Under the pieces are notes generated by a model. The model did not search any database. It was not told the DNA's origin and worked only from the letters and a program-made list of their open reading frames with translations. From Nitrospira tepida (GTDB taxonomy: Bacteria > Nitrospirota > Nitrospiria > Nitrospirales > Nitrospiraceae), in contig NZ_OX365700.1 in the NCBI RefSeq assembly GCF_947241125.1, positions 1,892,001 to 1,956,000 of the forward strand: 64,000 bases of DNA, in the 5' to 3' direction. Made by a program: the position numbers and the translations under genes. Below, in pieces: positions 18,226-26,527 of this stretch; position 1 is the first letter of the stretch, and every line of letters begins with the position of its first letter.

Positions 18226-19245
18226 TCACGGTTTCCTGCGGCGCTGTTCATTCGTCGATGGGTCGCGGCCGGTTTTGCTGCGAACTGCTCTCGCGTCGCC
18301 TCGGTATCGGGCCGGCGGGAGGCCGAACTCGCGCTTGAAGGCGCGGTTAAAGGACGGCTCCGACTCATAGCCCACTTCCCCGGCAATTTGAACCACGCTG
18401 TCGTTCGTGGAGGCGAGCCGTTGCGCGGCGAGCTGCAGCCGCCAGCGCGTGAGGTAAGCCATGGGGGTTTCCGAAAGATACCGACGGAACCGCTCGGCCA
18501 GGACGGACCGCGAGGTTCCGACTTCGCTCGCGAGGGAAGCGATCGTCCAGGGATGGGCCGGTTGGCGATGCAGCAGGGCCAAGGCCTTTCCGACCTCCGG
18601 GTCGCGGACGCCGGCGAGCCATCCGGTCTGTTCCGGCGGAAGCCGCGCGATGTAGCGCCGCAGGGTTTCGATGAACAGGACTTCGGACAAACGGGCGAGC
18701 ACGGCCTCACCACCGGGCCTGGATGCATCGGCGTGCCCTACCGCATAGCGGACGGACTGCTCCAGCCATTGGCCGGAGTCGTCGTCTCGGATATGAACCT
18801 TCAGAATCGGCGGCAACCCTCCCAGAAAGATCCGGCTGAGTTGCGGCTCGCAGGCCATGTACCCGCAGACGACTCTGGTGATCTCCCCACCTCCGCCTCG
18901 GCGTGAGAGCGTGAGGCCCTCCGCTAACACCCGTTGCAGCTCTTGCGCGCTGTCGAACGGCGTGACGGGCGTCCCGTTTCCCATCAGGTGCGAATCGCCG
19001 CGCGGAAAGATGACGAGGTCGCCCGCGTTGAGCGGAAGCGGCCGATCGTCCCCCTCCACCTGAGCATACCCGCGGCCCTCGGTCAGCAGGTGATAGACGA
19101 TCACATGCCGGGAGTCTGCCGAAAGATAGGACGCCATGAGGCGCGAGGTGGGTGAGCGAAAACACCAGGGCGCGGAAAATTCGCCGTTGTAAAACAGGGC
19201 TCCGTCGAGCTTGATCGATTTGAGGACTTCGGAGAGGACATCCAT
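18226..19245 (-). CDS. AraC-family transcriptional regulator with cupin-type sensor domain
   Basis: The 339-residue protein has an N-terminal cupin-like domain (MDVLSEVLKSIKLDGALFY..., with VIVYHLLTEGRGYAQVEG and AGDLVIFPRGDSHLM near residues 45-90) and a C-terminal AraC double helix-turn-helix (about 215-315: HPWTIASLASEVGTSRSVLAERFRR and VVQIAGEVGYESEPSFNRAFKRE). This matches AraC regulators with the cupin_6 sensor. It is transcribed away from a methyltransferase gene with a 218-nt shared upstream region, so it probably controls that neighbour and itself. The ligand is unknown. Confidence 0.9.
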   Translation of the reverse strand: MDVLSEVLKSIKLDGALFYNGEFSAPWCFRSPTSRLMASYLSADSRHVIVYHLLTEGRGYAQVEGDDRPLPLNAGDLVIFPRGDSHLMGNGTPVTPFDSAQELQRVLAEGLTLSRRGGGGEITRVVCGYMACEPQLSRIFLGGLPPILKVHIRDDDSGQWLEQSVRYAVGHADASRPGGEAVLARLSEVLFIETLRRYIARLPPEQTGWLAGVRDPEVGKALALLHRQPAHPWTIASLASEVGTSRSVLAERFRRYLSETPMAYLTRWRLQLAAQRLASTNDSVVQIAGEVGYESEPSFNRAFKREFGLPPARYRGDARAVRSKTGRDPSTNEQRRRKP

Positions 19246-19463
19246 GCTGGTTCACACCGGTGCGATCGGCCTGTCGGCGAAGTCTATCGGACGCCTGGGT
19301 AAGTGATAGCACTTTCCGGCTAAGAGAACCAGACGCTCGGATAAGACAACGTGCGGCCTACGTCCTATAGTGCGCCGTGCGATGATGTCATGGCCGCAGC
19401 GGGGCCGAAGCGGCTGTCGATCGATCCGAACGATCCGACCCCCCCACACCAAGGAGGACCACC

Positions 19464-20285
19464 ATGTCGACCGGCGCTCTTTCGTCTGAAGCGGACAGTC
19501 TGAAGGCAAGGCTCAAGCAGACCTGGATGGCCGGCGACTACGATCGATTCTCGCGGTACCTGGAAGGCGGAGCGCGGGAGTTTTACGAGCGCCTCGCGGT
19601 CCCGCCTGGTTCCCGCTTACTGGATGTCGGTTGCGGCTCCGGCCAGCTCGTGCTGATGGCCGCGAAGGACGGTCTGGACGTGACCGGCGTGGACATTGCG
19701 AGCAATTTGATCGAGCGGGCGCGGGCGCGCGCGCAAGCGGAGGGGTTGCGGGTCCGCTTCGAGGAGGCCGATGCCGAGGCGCTCCCCTTCGAGGATGCAA
19801 GCTTCGACGCGGTCGTGAGCTTGATCGCCGCGATGTTTGCACCGCGGCCGGACTTTGTCGCCAAAGAACTGCTGCGAGTCTGCACGCCGGGCGGCACCAT
19901 TGCCATGGCCAATTGGACGCCGCAGGGTTTCGTCGGGCAGATGTTCAAGGCGGTCTCGAAATTCATTGCCCCCTCCGGGATGCCCGCGCCGGTCCTCTGG
20001 GGCGACGAAGCCACGGTCCGGGAACGATTCGGCCAGGGGCTGGCGGAGCTTCACCTGACAAAGCGCCACTATCTGTTCAGCTATCCCTTTCCTCCCTCGG
20101 AGGTGGTGGAGTTCTTCCGCCTCTACTATGGGCCGACCAATCGGGCCTTTGCGTCCCTTGACGGCGGCGGCCGTGAGCAACTTCGCCAGGAACTTGAGAC
20201 CCTCTGGTCGGCTCACAATCGAGCGGGCCTGGGCTGCACCATGGTCTTGGCTGAGTATCTGGAGGTGATCGGCGTTCGAGCGTGA
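19464..20285 (+). CDS. Class I SAM-dependent methyltransferase
   Basis: The 273-residue protein has the Methyltransf_11/UbiE pattern: RLLDVGCGSGQLVLMA (motif I, ~residues 50-65), VTGVDIASNLIERAR (motif II), RFEEADAEALPFEDASFDAVVS (motif post-II) and LLRVCTPGGTIAMANW. The substrate cannot be deduced. GGAGG before the ATG at 19464 supports the start. It is divergent from an AraC regulator with a cupin sensor, which suggests a small regulated module, perhaps for an aromatic or small-molecule substrate; that is inference. Confidence 0.88.
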   Translation: MSTGALSSEADSLKARLKQTWMAGDYDRFSRYLEGGAREFYERLAVPPGSRLLDVGCGSGQLVLMAAKDGLDVTGVDIASNLIERARARAQAEGLRVRFEEADAEALPFEDASFDAVVSLIAAMFAPRPDFVAKELLRVCTPGGTIAMANWTPQGFVGQMFKAVSKFIAPSGMPAPVLWGDEATVRERFGQGLAELHLTKRHYLFSYPFPPSEVVEFFRLYYGPTNRAFASLDGGGREQLRQELETLWSAHNRAGLGCTMVLAEYLEVIGVRA

Positions 20286-20347
20286 ATGGCCTCTCGCAGC
20301 AACGGATCGTGGAGGTCGATCGCGGGCTAAGTAGAGCTGGTTCCGGC

Positions 20348-21094
20348 TTAACCCAACAGGCTTCGGAGAAAGGCGCTCCATCGGCTCGCGAGATCGTACC
20401 CGTACACCCAGTAATAGAACGTGGTACCGACGAGCGCGTGCGACACCGCGAGGGGCCAGAGCCGGCGGTCGCGAAGGTACAACCAACTCCAGAGGGTTCC
20501 GCCCAGGGCCGCCAAGAGCATGATCTCGAGGTCGGTGGCGTGAACCAGACCGAAGATCAGCCCATTGAGCGAGGACTGCGCGAGCGGATGGAGTGAGGGA
20601 CAGAGCGCCCGCACCCGGCCGAGCAGGTAGAACTGAAAAAGAATTTGTTGGATCAAGGCCCAGGGCAAATACAGCAGGACGGCGGTGGGGATGTAGGGGT
20701 GGAGGATCCTGGCCTTCACGCCGGGCCAATCGGCTCCCTGATAGCCGATCACGGCTCCGACCGCGAACCAGACGAGCATCACGATCACCGTCATTGTCAT
20801 CGTGACGGCGACCCCCCGCCAGCGGCTTGCGTGGCCGACTTCGGCCGCTGGCGAGCCCCAACATTGCCCCTTGCGGTTGTTGGCGCCGAGGAGGACGAGA
20901 CCGACGGCAAAGAGGGCGAGGCCGAGATCCACGACGATGGGCCGTCGTGGAAACAGCGCCAGGAAGCAACCCGCCAGGATCCCCAACACCAATAACTCAA
21001 CCGCCGCTCTGCGCTGTCGAGGCGTCTGGCAAATGGCCTCGTCGGCCCTGGCTGAGAATATAGCCATGGAGACATCCGCCGCCCGCTTCATCAT
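20348..21094 (-). CDS. CPBP-family intramembrane protein, catalytic glutamates missing
   Basis: The 248-residue protein has about six to seven hydrophobic segments and a C-terminal CPBP/Abi-type core. The second motif FGLVHA (FxxxH) and the third motif SHALVG are present. The first motif, normally EExxxR, reads IQQILFQ, so both catalytic-type glutamates and the arginine are replaced by glutamine. This suggests a non-peptidase relative of the CAAX/bacteriocin-processing proteases. The start MMKRAADVS at 21094 is chosen because upstream codons in the same frame are low-complexity and run towards the neighbouring gene. It is convergent with the methyltransferase gene. Confidence 0.7.
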   Translation of the reverse strand: MMKRAADVSMAIFSARADEAICQTPRQRRAAVELLVLGILAGCFLALFPRRPIVVDLGLALFAVGLVLLGANNRKGQCWGSPAAEVGHASRWRGVAVTMTMTVIVMLVWFAVGAVIGYQGADWPGVKARILHPYIPTAVLLYLPWALIQQILFQFYLLGRVRALCPSLHPLAQSSLNGLIFGLVHATDLEIMLLAALGGTLWSWLYLRDRRLWPLAVSHALVGTTFYYWVYGYDLASRWSAFLRSLLG

Positions 21095-21170
21095 AGCAAA
21101 CCGAGCCAAGCGGAACGCAACGGCGTCAACGACTGGCTGAGGCCGGAGCCAAAGGGCAAGGCACGAGCGG

Positions 21171-21758
21171 TTACTCGGATCGGTTCTGAGCGACCGGATG
21201 GTCTTCGAACCGTTTGGGCGGATGATTCTGGAAGGCCACGTTGAAGACGGCGACGTTGAGATGTTGGAACTCCAGCCGTTTCTCTCGTGCCGGAAACGCG
21301 CGGTCTCCAATCGCGAGGAGCTGCTGCTTGTTGAGGACCAGATCCCGCTTGTCATACACGGACCATTCATATTCCCGCGTCATCCCGAGGGCATCGACCG
21401 GGCAGGCGGTCACGCAGAGCCCGCAAAACAGACATCGGGTCATATCCATGGTATAGGCCTTGGCATAGCGCTTGGTCGGCTCTCCCGGGACCTCGGCGCT
21501 TGTCACGGTGATCACGCGTGATGGACAGGCTGCCTCGCACAGATCGCAGCCCACGCATTTCTCCGTCCCATCGTCGTACCGCAGCAGCGCGAGCATGCCG
21601 CGAAAGCTCTCGGGCAGGAGGGGCTTTTCATGAGGATATTGAACCGTGAAGGGCTTATAAAAAAGCAGATGTCTCAGCGTGGTAGCCATGCTCATCACGA
21701 TTTCGTAGAGCAGCAGTCGCCTGGCCCACGCTCTGAGCCGATCCCATCGCGTTGACAT
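21171..21758 (-). CDS. nuoI: NuoI-like NADH-quinone oxidoreductase subunit I (orphan)
   Basis: The 195-residue protein has two 4Fe-4S motifs: EKCVGCDLCEAACPS (~residues 67-81) and TRCLFCGLCVTACPVDAL (~107-124), each with CxxCxxCxxxCP spacing. The N-terminal HLLFYKPFTVQYPHEKPLLP is typical of the NuoI arm that carries clusters N6a and N6b from NADH towards the quinone site. The ATG at 21758 follows GAGGCC, a likely ribosome site. No other nuo gene is nearby, so it is either an extra copy or serves a ferredoxin-like role. Nitrospira genomes are known to carry several complex I-type sets. Confidence 0.85.
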   Translation of the reverse strand: MSTRWDRLRAWARRLLLYEIVMSMATTLRHLLFYKPFTVQYPHEKPLLPESFRGMLALLRYDDGTEKCVGCDLCEAACPSRVITVTSAEVPGEPTKRYAKAYTMDMTRCLFCGLCVTACPVDALGMTREYEWSVYDKRDLVLNKQQLLAIGDRAFPAREKRLEFQHLNVAVFNVAFQNHPPKRFEDHPVAQNRSE

Positions 21759-21901
21759 CGTCAGGCCTCGTGTCATGACGCCTCGTAGTGGTTCGTCCCG
21801 GAAGTTCGTTCTCTTGATCTGCCAGAGCATTCCCCCTTCGACGGAAGCACTCTCCTCTCATGCTATGGCTTGCCGGTGGCGGTCCGTCACTGGAGGTTCC
21901 C

Positions 21902-22178
21902 CTAGCCCGCATTATTCACGATGATTTCTACTGCAACCGCCGTTCGACCCGTTGCTGGTAAAGAGCAACAGGTACCCCGGCTGCGACAAGGCTGGCCGTG
22001 CCCGAAGGGCCGCCAGCCGGGCGGGCTCGCCGCTCGCTCCCTCGACATACTGTCGCAAGTATGCCTCGGGCTCTCGTGGCTCCGCGCGAGGGTACCCATT
22101 GCTCTTCTCCGTGCAATGGGTCCAACGCGTGGCATCTCCGCGGTTTCGTCACGAATTCTCATGAATCATGCGGGCTAG
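21902..22178. mobile_element. MITE-like element, copy 1 (277 bp)
   Basis: It has terminal inverted repeats: left end CTAGCCCGCATTATTCA and right end TGAATCATGCGGGCTAG. The same ends bound a 199-bp element at 56835-57033. Both copies have CTAG at each outer edge, which may be a 4-bp target duplication or part of the inverted repeat. Inside is a hairpin with arms CATACT (22046-22051) and AGTATG (22058-22063). It carries no transposase, so it would need one supplied in trans. Confidence 0.75.
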
Positions 22179-22215
22179 CCCACATGATTCATGAGGGCTT
22201 CTACTGCAACCGCCG
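22179..22215. repeat. Partial second left end of the MITE-like element
   Basis: Directly after copy 1, the sequence CACATGATTCATGA followed by GGGCTTCTACTGCAACCGCC repeats the left interior of the element (compare GATTTCTACTGCAACCGCC near 21922). It looks like a truncated tandem copy. Confidence 0.6.
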
Positions 22216-22358
22216 ATAAGCCTTGCGCCGGTGGACCGTGCAAGCTCGCGCGAACGAGGAATGGCTGCCCAATCGAACTCACTGGGTGTAGACTGTCAGG
22301 GCTGGATGACCGGCCGGGCGGTCGAGCTGATCCACCGAGGCAGAAACGACCGGACAAG

Positions 22359-22832
22359 ATGGGCACCATGCGCTACCGATCCCATCTGGCGGAACTCAAG
22401 ACGACGCTGTCGGCCCATCAGCTTGAAGTGCTGAATAGCGAGATGGTCCGGCTCCACAAGTCCGCACTGACAGCCTATGCCCTATGGTTGGTGCTCAGTT
22501 GGTTCGGCGTGCATCACTTCTATTTGGAACGGCCCTGGAAGGCAATCGCCTATATTCTGGCCTTCACGGTGGGAGCGGCCGGGTTGGTCCTGGGGTTTCT
22601 GCTCTCATGGGTCATGGACGAGACCTGGAGCCTGGCGTTCCGCGGTGCGGCGGTCGGCGGCGGCTTGGTTCTGGCCGGTTGGTGGTTCGTCGATCTCGTC
22701 ACGCTCCATAAGCAGGTGGAGCGCTACAACGAAGAGATGGAAGCGCAGGTCATCGAGGCGCTTCGCGAGCCCGGCGGTCCGCCTCGCCCCGAGCAGCGAA
22801 GCAGGCCGTGGCCGTTGTATCTGAACAACTAA
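22359..22832 (+). CDS. TM2 domain-containing membrane protein
   Basis: The 157-residue protein has three hydrophobic segments: ALTAYALWLVLSWFGVHHFYL (~27-47), AIAYILAFTVGAAGLVLGFLL (~52-72) and a third that includes GGGLVLAGWWFVDLVTLHKQV. The pattern GVHHFYLERPWKA...DLVTLHKQVERYN matches the TM2 domain. Its function is unknown; TM2 proteins are small membrane proteins of unsettled role. The start (ATG 22359, or 22368) is uncertain because no strong ribosome site is seen and upstream codons run into MITE sequence. The acidic/proline C-terminus is cytoplasmic by prediction. Confidence 0.75.
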   Translation: MGTMRYRSHLAELKTTLSAHQLEVLNSEMVRLHKSALTAYALWLVLSWFGVHHFYLERPWKAIAYILAFTVGAAGLVLGFLLSWVMDETWSLAFRGAAVGGGLVLAGWWFVDLVTLHKQVERYNEEMEAQVIEALREPGGPPRPEQRSRPWPLYLNN

Positions 22833-22928
22833 TCTCAATCCGAGAAGAATCATGGTTCGGCGATCCATTTGCTCCTCTCATCCGAAATTCTTCTCGGAAG
22901 ACAGCGAACCACGTCGGCATGGGCGCTC

Positions 22929-23573
22929 ATGATGCATCGCATCCTTGTGGCCGGACTGTGGACGCTTCTCTCCGGGGGCTTCGCCTGGGCCGCCGGCTAC
23001 GACTTGCTCATGAGCCGGGAGGAGCGGCTGTGCCGGCAGGTGGGAGAGGCGCTCATCCCGCTCTCCGATGGGTCGGTCGGATTCAGACCGGATGATGAGC
23101 GGATTCGTCCCTTGGCCTGGCAGCCGGTTCAGTTGGGAGGGGATGCGCCCAAGACCACCCGCTGTTCCGAATTGCAGCAGGCGCTGGTCGATCTGAACAA
23201 CGACGGGCGGCAGGACCTGGTCATCCGCACCCGTTTCTGCATGAAGGGGAAACCGAGCGACAGTCTGTACCTGTTTCCGGAAGACAGTCCGGTGTTGCAA
23301 CAGGCGACCTGGCAGGATCTGACGCCCCTTCACGCCACGCCGGACAAGTTCGAGCGGACAGGCGGGACGTATCTCTTACAGGTTGGGGAAGCCGGCGGCG
23401 CCTCGGCCGTGTTGCGCACGCTGTTTGCGATCGAGTCGTTCGTGATGGATGGGCGGGCCTACGTGAGCCTAACTTCGCCGCCCTATATATACGTGGTGAT
23501 CGCCTCCTACCAAGGCGGCGATTCGTTCCGGGATCTGTGCTATCTGCGGAGGCAGCCGTCCCCCATCCGCTAG
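22929..23573 (+). CDS. Exported protein of unknown function
   Basis: The ~214-residue protein starts MMHRILVAGLWTLLSGGFAWAAGYD, a clear signal peptide with an AWA-A cleavage site. The mature part includes LVDLNNDGRQDLVIRTRFCM, which resembles a single FG-GAP/VCBS-type calcium-binding loop (D-x-N-x-D-G). No enzyme motif is visible. The start at 22929 (or 22932) is chosen because it gives the signal peptide; the open frame continues upstream to 22869. It ends overlapping a convergent small membrane-protein frame by 4 nt. Confidence 0.65.
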   Translation: MMHRILVAGLWTLLSGGFAWAAGYDLLMSREERLCRQVGEALIPLSDGSVGFRPDDERIRPLAWQPVQLGGDAPKTTRCSELQQALVDLNNDGRQDLVIRTRFCMKGKPSDSLYLFPEDSPVLQQATWQDLTPLHATPDKFERTGGTYLLQVGEAGGASAVLRTLFAIESFVMDGRAYVSLTSPPYIYVVIASYQGGDSFRDLCYLRRQPSPIR

Positions 23574-23734
23574 CGGCGCCGGGAGCCTCCCGCGTTGACC
23601 CTGTTCCTGCCGAACAACCTCCGCCTCTTCACCCATGCTGCACCTTGGAGCGCTTTCATCGCGTCCTTCATCAGGATCACGAGAATCGCGGATGGGAAGA
23701 GGAGCAGCAGAACATACCACCAGGTCCACAACAT
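23570..23734 (-). CDS. Small membrane protein, 54 residues
   Basis: On the minus strand an ATG at 23734 opens a frame that reads MLWTWWYVLLLLFPSAIL, then VILMKDAMKAL and a basic tail rich in Arg. A strong Shine-Dalgarno (GGAGG, 7 nt before the ATG) is present. It has one transmembrane helix followed by a positively charged cytoplasmic tail. I do not recognise the family. It lies convergently against the exported protein gene. It is short, so the call depends on the ribosome site and hydrophobic pattern. Confidence 0.5.
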   Translation of the reverse strand: MLWTWWYVLLLLFPSAILVILMKDAMKALQGAAWVKRRRLFGRNRVNAGGSRRR

Positions 23735-23973
23735 GACCGGGCCTCCATTCGTGAAGTAGCGATGACTTCAGCAAGGCCTGTGCCGTTGTGCGCCGTCGTG
23801 GGCCTGGCTGATAGAGAGCAAGGGCTAAGCCATTGGCTTCGCAAGGAAAAGCGGGGGCAAGGTCCCCTGGCAGGAAGGGAGAACCGGAAAGACGACGTCA
23901 GTGGGTTGCCCGAACGCCGTCCCGCAAACGAAACAGCCTGTTGAGGGAATCACACGGACTTGGTCCAGAATTG
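23735..23973. other. Intergenic region, nothing recognised
   Basis: It lies between the small membrane protein start and the 3' end of the aminotransferase gene. I see no hairpin, repeat or gene. Confidence 0.4.
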
Positions 23974-25143
23974 TTAGGTGAGGCGGGCCAAACGGTCGCA
24001 GGCGTCGGCGAGGTCCTTCTCGGTCTTGGCGTAGCAGAACCGGATGAAGCGATGGCCGGTCTCGCCTTGAAAGAAGGCTTCGCCAGGCACGCCGGCCACG
24101 CCGGTCTTTTCGAGCACATACATCGCCCGCTCTTTTCCGGTCTTTCCCGGTATAAGGGAGACATCCGCCAGGACATAATAGGCTCCTTGGGGAACCGATG
24201 GGGGCAGGCCCGCCCGTTGCAGCGCCTCGCAGAACCGATCGCGCTTGGCCTGATACTCGGTCGCAAGTTCGACATAGAACTCCTGCCGCAATTCATTGAT
24301 CCCCGTCGCCACCGCATGTTGCAGCGGGGCCGGCGCGCAGACGTACAGCAGATCGTTCATCGACCCGATGGCTTGGGCCCAGCGCGGCGCGGCGATGGTA
24401 TGGCCGATCCGCCAGCCGGTAATCGCAAAGGTTTTCGAATAGCCGGAAATCGTGATCGTCCGCTCGGCCATGCCGGGCAGCGATGCCAGGCTCACATGCG
24501 GGCGGCCGTCGTACAGGAAGTATTCATAGATCTCGTCGGTGATGACGAACAGATCCCGTTCCATGGCGATCCGGCCGATCTGCTCCAGCTCGGCGCGGCT
24601 GAAGACCTTGCCGGAGGGATTCGACGGGGTGTTGACCACGATGGCCTTGGTGCGAGCGGTGACGGCCTCCTCGAGCGCGCGGAGGTCGAAGGCCCAGTCG
24701 GGCGGGAGCGTCGGGACGATGCGCGGAACCGCATCAACCGAGGCCAGCGCATGCAGATGGTAGGCATAGTAGGGTTCGAACACGATGACTTCATCGCCGG
24801 GATCGAACAGGGCCATGCAGGCGCAGTGGAACGCGCCGGTCGCGCCCGCCGACACCGTGATATCGGTCTCGGGGTCCGGGGAAAAGCCGTTGTAGTGGGC
24901 CGTCTTTCTCGCCAAGGCCTGGCGTAACTGAGGCAACCCGTCGAACCTCGTATAGATGTTGTAGCCGAGATCAACCGCATGTTGGACGGCGTGGGCGACC
25001 ACCGGGGGCACGCCCGTATCGCACACGCCCTGCGCCATGTTGATGCCCTTGATCTGGACGCAGGCCTGGGTCATGGCGCGAATGTCCGATTGCCCCAGGC
25101 TGGCTGTGCGCTGACTCCATGCTCGCCTCGTGTCTCGCGTCAT
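23974..25143 (-). CDS. PLP-dependent aminotransferase, class I/II
   Basis: The 389-residue protein is a fold-type I aminotransferase of the aspartate aminotransferase kind. Visible marks are SAGATGAFHCACMALFDPGDEV (PLP phosphate loop), VVNTPSNPSGKVFS (N and P of the cofactor pocket), ITDEIYEYFLYDG (D contacting the pyridine nitrogen), ISGYSKTFAITGWRIGH (K forms the Schiff base) and a C-terminal FIRFCYA arginine. The amino acid substrate cannot be assigned. The ATG at 25143 is chosen over a frame running to 25206 because AAGGG lies upstream and the family starts here. Downstream of the hpnE gene with a 16-nt gap, so it may share its transcript. Confidence 0.9.
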   Translation of the reverse strand: MTRDTRRAWSQRTASLGQSDIRAMTQACVQIKGINMAQGVCDTGVPPVVAHAVQHAVDLGYNIYTRFDGLPQLRQALARKTAHYNGFSPDPETDITVSAGATGAFHCACMALFDPGDEVIVFEPYYAYHLHALASVDAVPRIVPTLPPDWAFDLRALEEAVTARTKAIVVNTPSNPSGKVFSRAELEQIGRIAMERDLFVITDEIYEYFLYDGRPHVSLASLPGMAERTITISGYSKTFAITGWRIGHTIAAPRWAQAIGSMNDLLYVCAPAPLQHAVATGINELRQEFYVELATEYQAKRDRFCEALQRAGLPPSVPQGAYYVLADVSLIPGKTGKERAMYVLEKTGVAGVPGEAFFQGETGHRFIRFCYAKTEKDLADACDRLARLT

Positions 25144-25159
25144 GATTGATCCCTTCGAA

Positions 25160-26527
25160 TCAGGCGGTGCGTTGGCTCCGTTCGGATGCCGCCGCTCTCG
25201 CGGCAATCACCTGCGCGCAGCGGTCGGCGCTGAGGATGGCTCCCTCGACCGAGTCCGGTAGGCCGGTATCGGTCCAGCCGCCGGCCAGCAACAGGTTGGA
25301 AAAGGGCGATTCCGTCACGGGCCGGTAGGCGGTGGCGCCGGGACGGGCCATGAGGCAGGCTCGCTCCCGCTTGATGACCTGCGCCTTGGCCAGGCGCGCC
25401 TGGCTCAGCTCGGGGAGCGCCGTCTTGACGTCCGTCCACGCGAAGTCCGCCAGCGCCTGGTCGGAATGGTGCATCAGATCGGCCCGGCCGGTCGCGACCA
25501 GCGAAACGAGCGCGTTCTTCTCTGATCCAGGCGCCCGACGGATGACGAGCCAATGGAAGGTGTGGCCGACCAACAGGGCCAGGCGAGGCGTCTCGCTCGG
25601 CGCCTCCAGCCAGAGATGGACGGTGAGGCCGACGGCGTCGGCAAGCTTGCCCAGTTGATGAAAAGTCGCATAGTGCGTGACGACTCCCTCGGGCAACAGG
25701 TCGGAGAGGCGCCGAGGCGGCACCGCTGCGACGTACCAATCGGCGGTCAATACCCGCCGGTCTTTCACTCGCACGCCGGTCACGAGTTGGCCCTTCACCT
25801 GAATCTGGTCGAACAGGCAGCCGGTGTGCAGGATCACCTGCCGTTTCTTGTATTGCTCCACGACCGGCCTGATCAGCAGGCTGGACCAATCCCGGTCGGG
25901 GATGCCGACGCGCGAGTTGGCCCTGGTGGTCAAGAAGCTGCGCCGGAGCATTTCGACCAGCAGGCCGGCCGAGGCCGAGGACAGCTCGCTACTCAACAGA
26001 AAGCGGGAAAGCGGCGCCCACACGTTGACCTGAGCCTCCTCCGATTGCCGGATATCCGTCAGCCATTGATCGGCGCGGCGGCTGTCCAGATCCAGTGGAA
26101 GCCCCGGATCCTCTTCCCAGGTCCGTTCGAGAAATACGAGCGCCCGCCAGAGATCGCGGAGCGTGAGGCCGCGCGACGCGGCCAGGCCGAGGATGCTGTG
26201 GAACGGAGCGGGCAGCCAGAGGTTGCGCAGCCGCTTGGCCCCATGATCCCTTGTCCGGAACTCGATCTGGCCCGGCGTGCGGAATTGGGCATGTTTGAGC
26301 GTGCCGAGATCCTTGAGAAGCTGCAATGTCGCGGACTGGTGTCCGAAAATCACGGGCGGGATCGCGTCCACGAGGCTCTGATCCTCTCCGGGCGCGACGA
26401 GACCTCCGCCGAGGCGGTCGCGCTCTTCGAGCAGCGTGACCGAGTGGCCCTGTTGGCCCAGGCGAAAGGCCGCCGCCAATCCGGCCGGGCCGGCGCCGAG
26501 CACGAGGACCGAAGCAGGACGTGTCAT
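25160..26527 (-). CDS. hpnE: HpnE-like FAD-dependent hydroxysqualene dehydroxylase
   Basis: The 455-residue flavoprotein opens with a Rossmann dinucleotide fold, VLVLGAGPAGLAAAFRLGQQ followed by VTLLEERDRLGGG, and ends with the second FAD motif LLLAGGWTDTGLPDSVEGAILS. It belongs to the amine oxidase/phytoene desaturase-type family. Its ATG overlaps the stop of the squalene synthase-like gene by 4 nt. This hpnD-hpnE coupling fits the HpnCDE route to squalene, in which HpnE reduces hydroxysqualene with FAD. Squalene would feed hopanoid synthesis. No hpnC is visible in the window. Confidence 0.85.
   Translation of the reverse strand: MTRPASVLVLGAGPAGLAAAFRLGQQGHSVTLLEERDRLGGGLVAPGEDQSLVDAIPPVIFGHQSATLQLLKDLGTLKHAQFRTPGQIEFRTRDHGAKRLRNLWLPAPFHSILGLAASRGLTLRDLWRALVFLERTWEEDPGLPLDLDSRRADQWLTDIRQSEEAQVNVWAPLSRFLLSSELSSASAGLLVEMLRRSFLTTRANSRVGIPDRDWSSLLIRPVVEQYKKRQVILHTGCLFDQIQVKGQLVTGVRVKDRRVLTADWYVAAVPPRRLSDLLPEGVVTHYATFHQLGKLADAVGLTVHLWLEAPSETPRLALLVGHTFHWLVIRRAPGSEKNALVSLVATGRADLMHHSDQALADFAWTDVKTALPELSQARLAKAQVIKRERACLMARPGATAYRPVTESPFSNLLLAGGWTDTGLPDSVEGAILSADRCAQVIAARAAASERSQRTA

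Larger units (their letters stand above)
21831..22358. other. Intergenic region holding a MITE-like element and a partial second end
   Basis: Most of this region is the MITE-like element at 21902-22178, followed directly by a partial copy of its left end (22179-22215). No protein-coding gene is supported. Confidence 0.7.
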
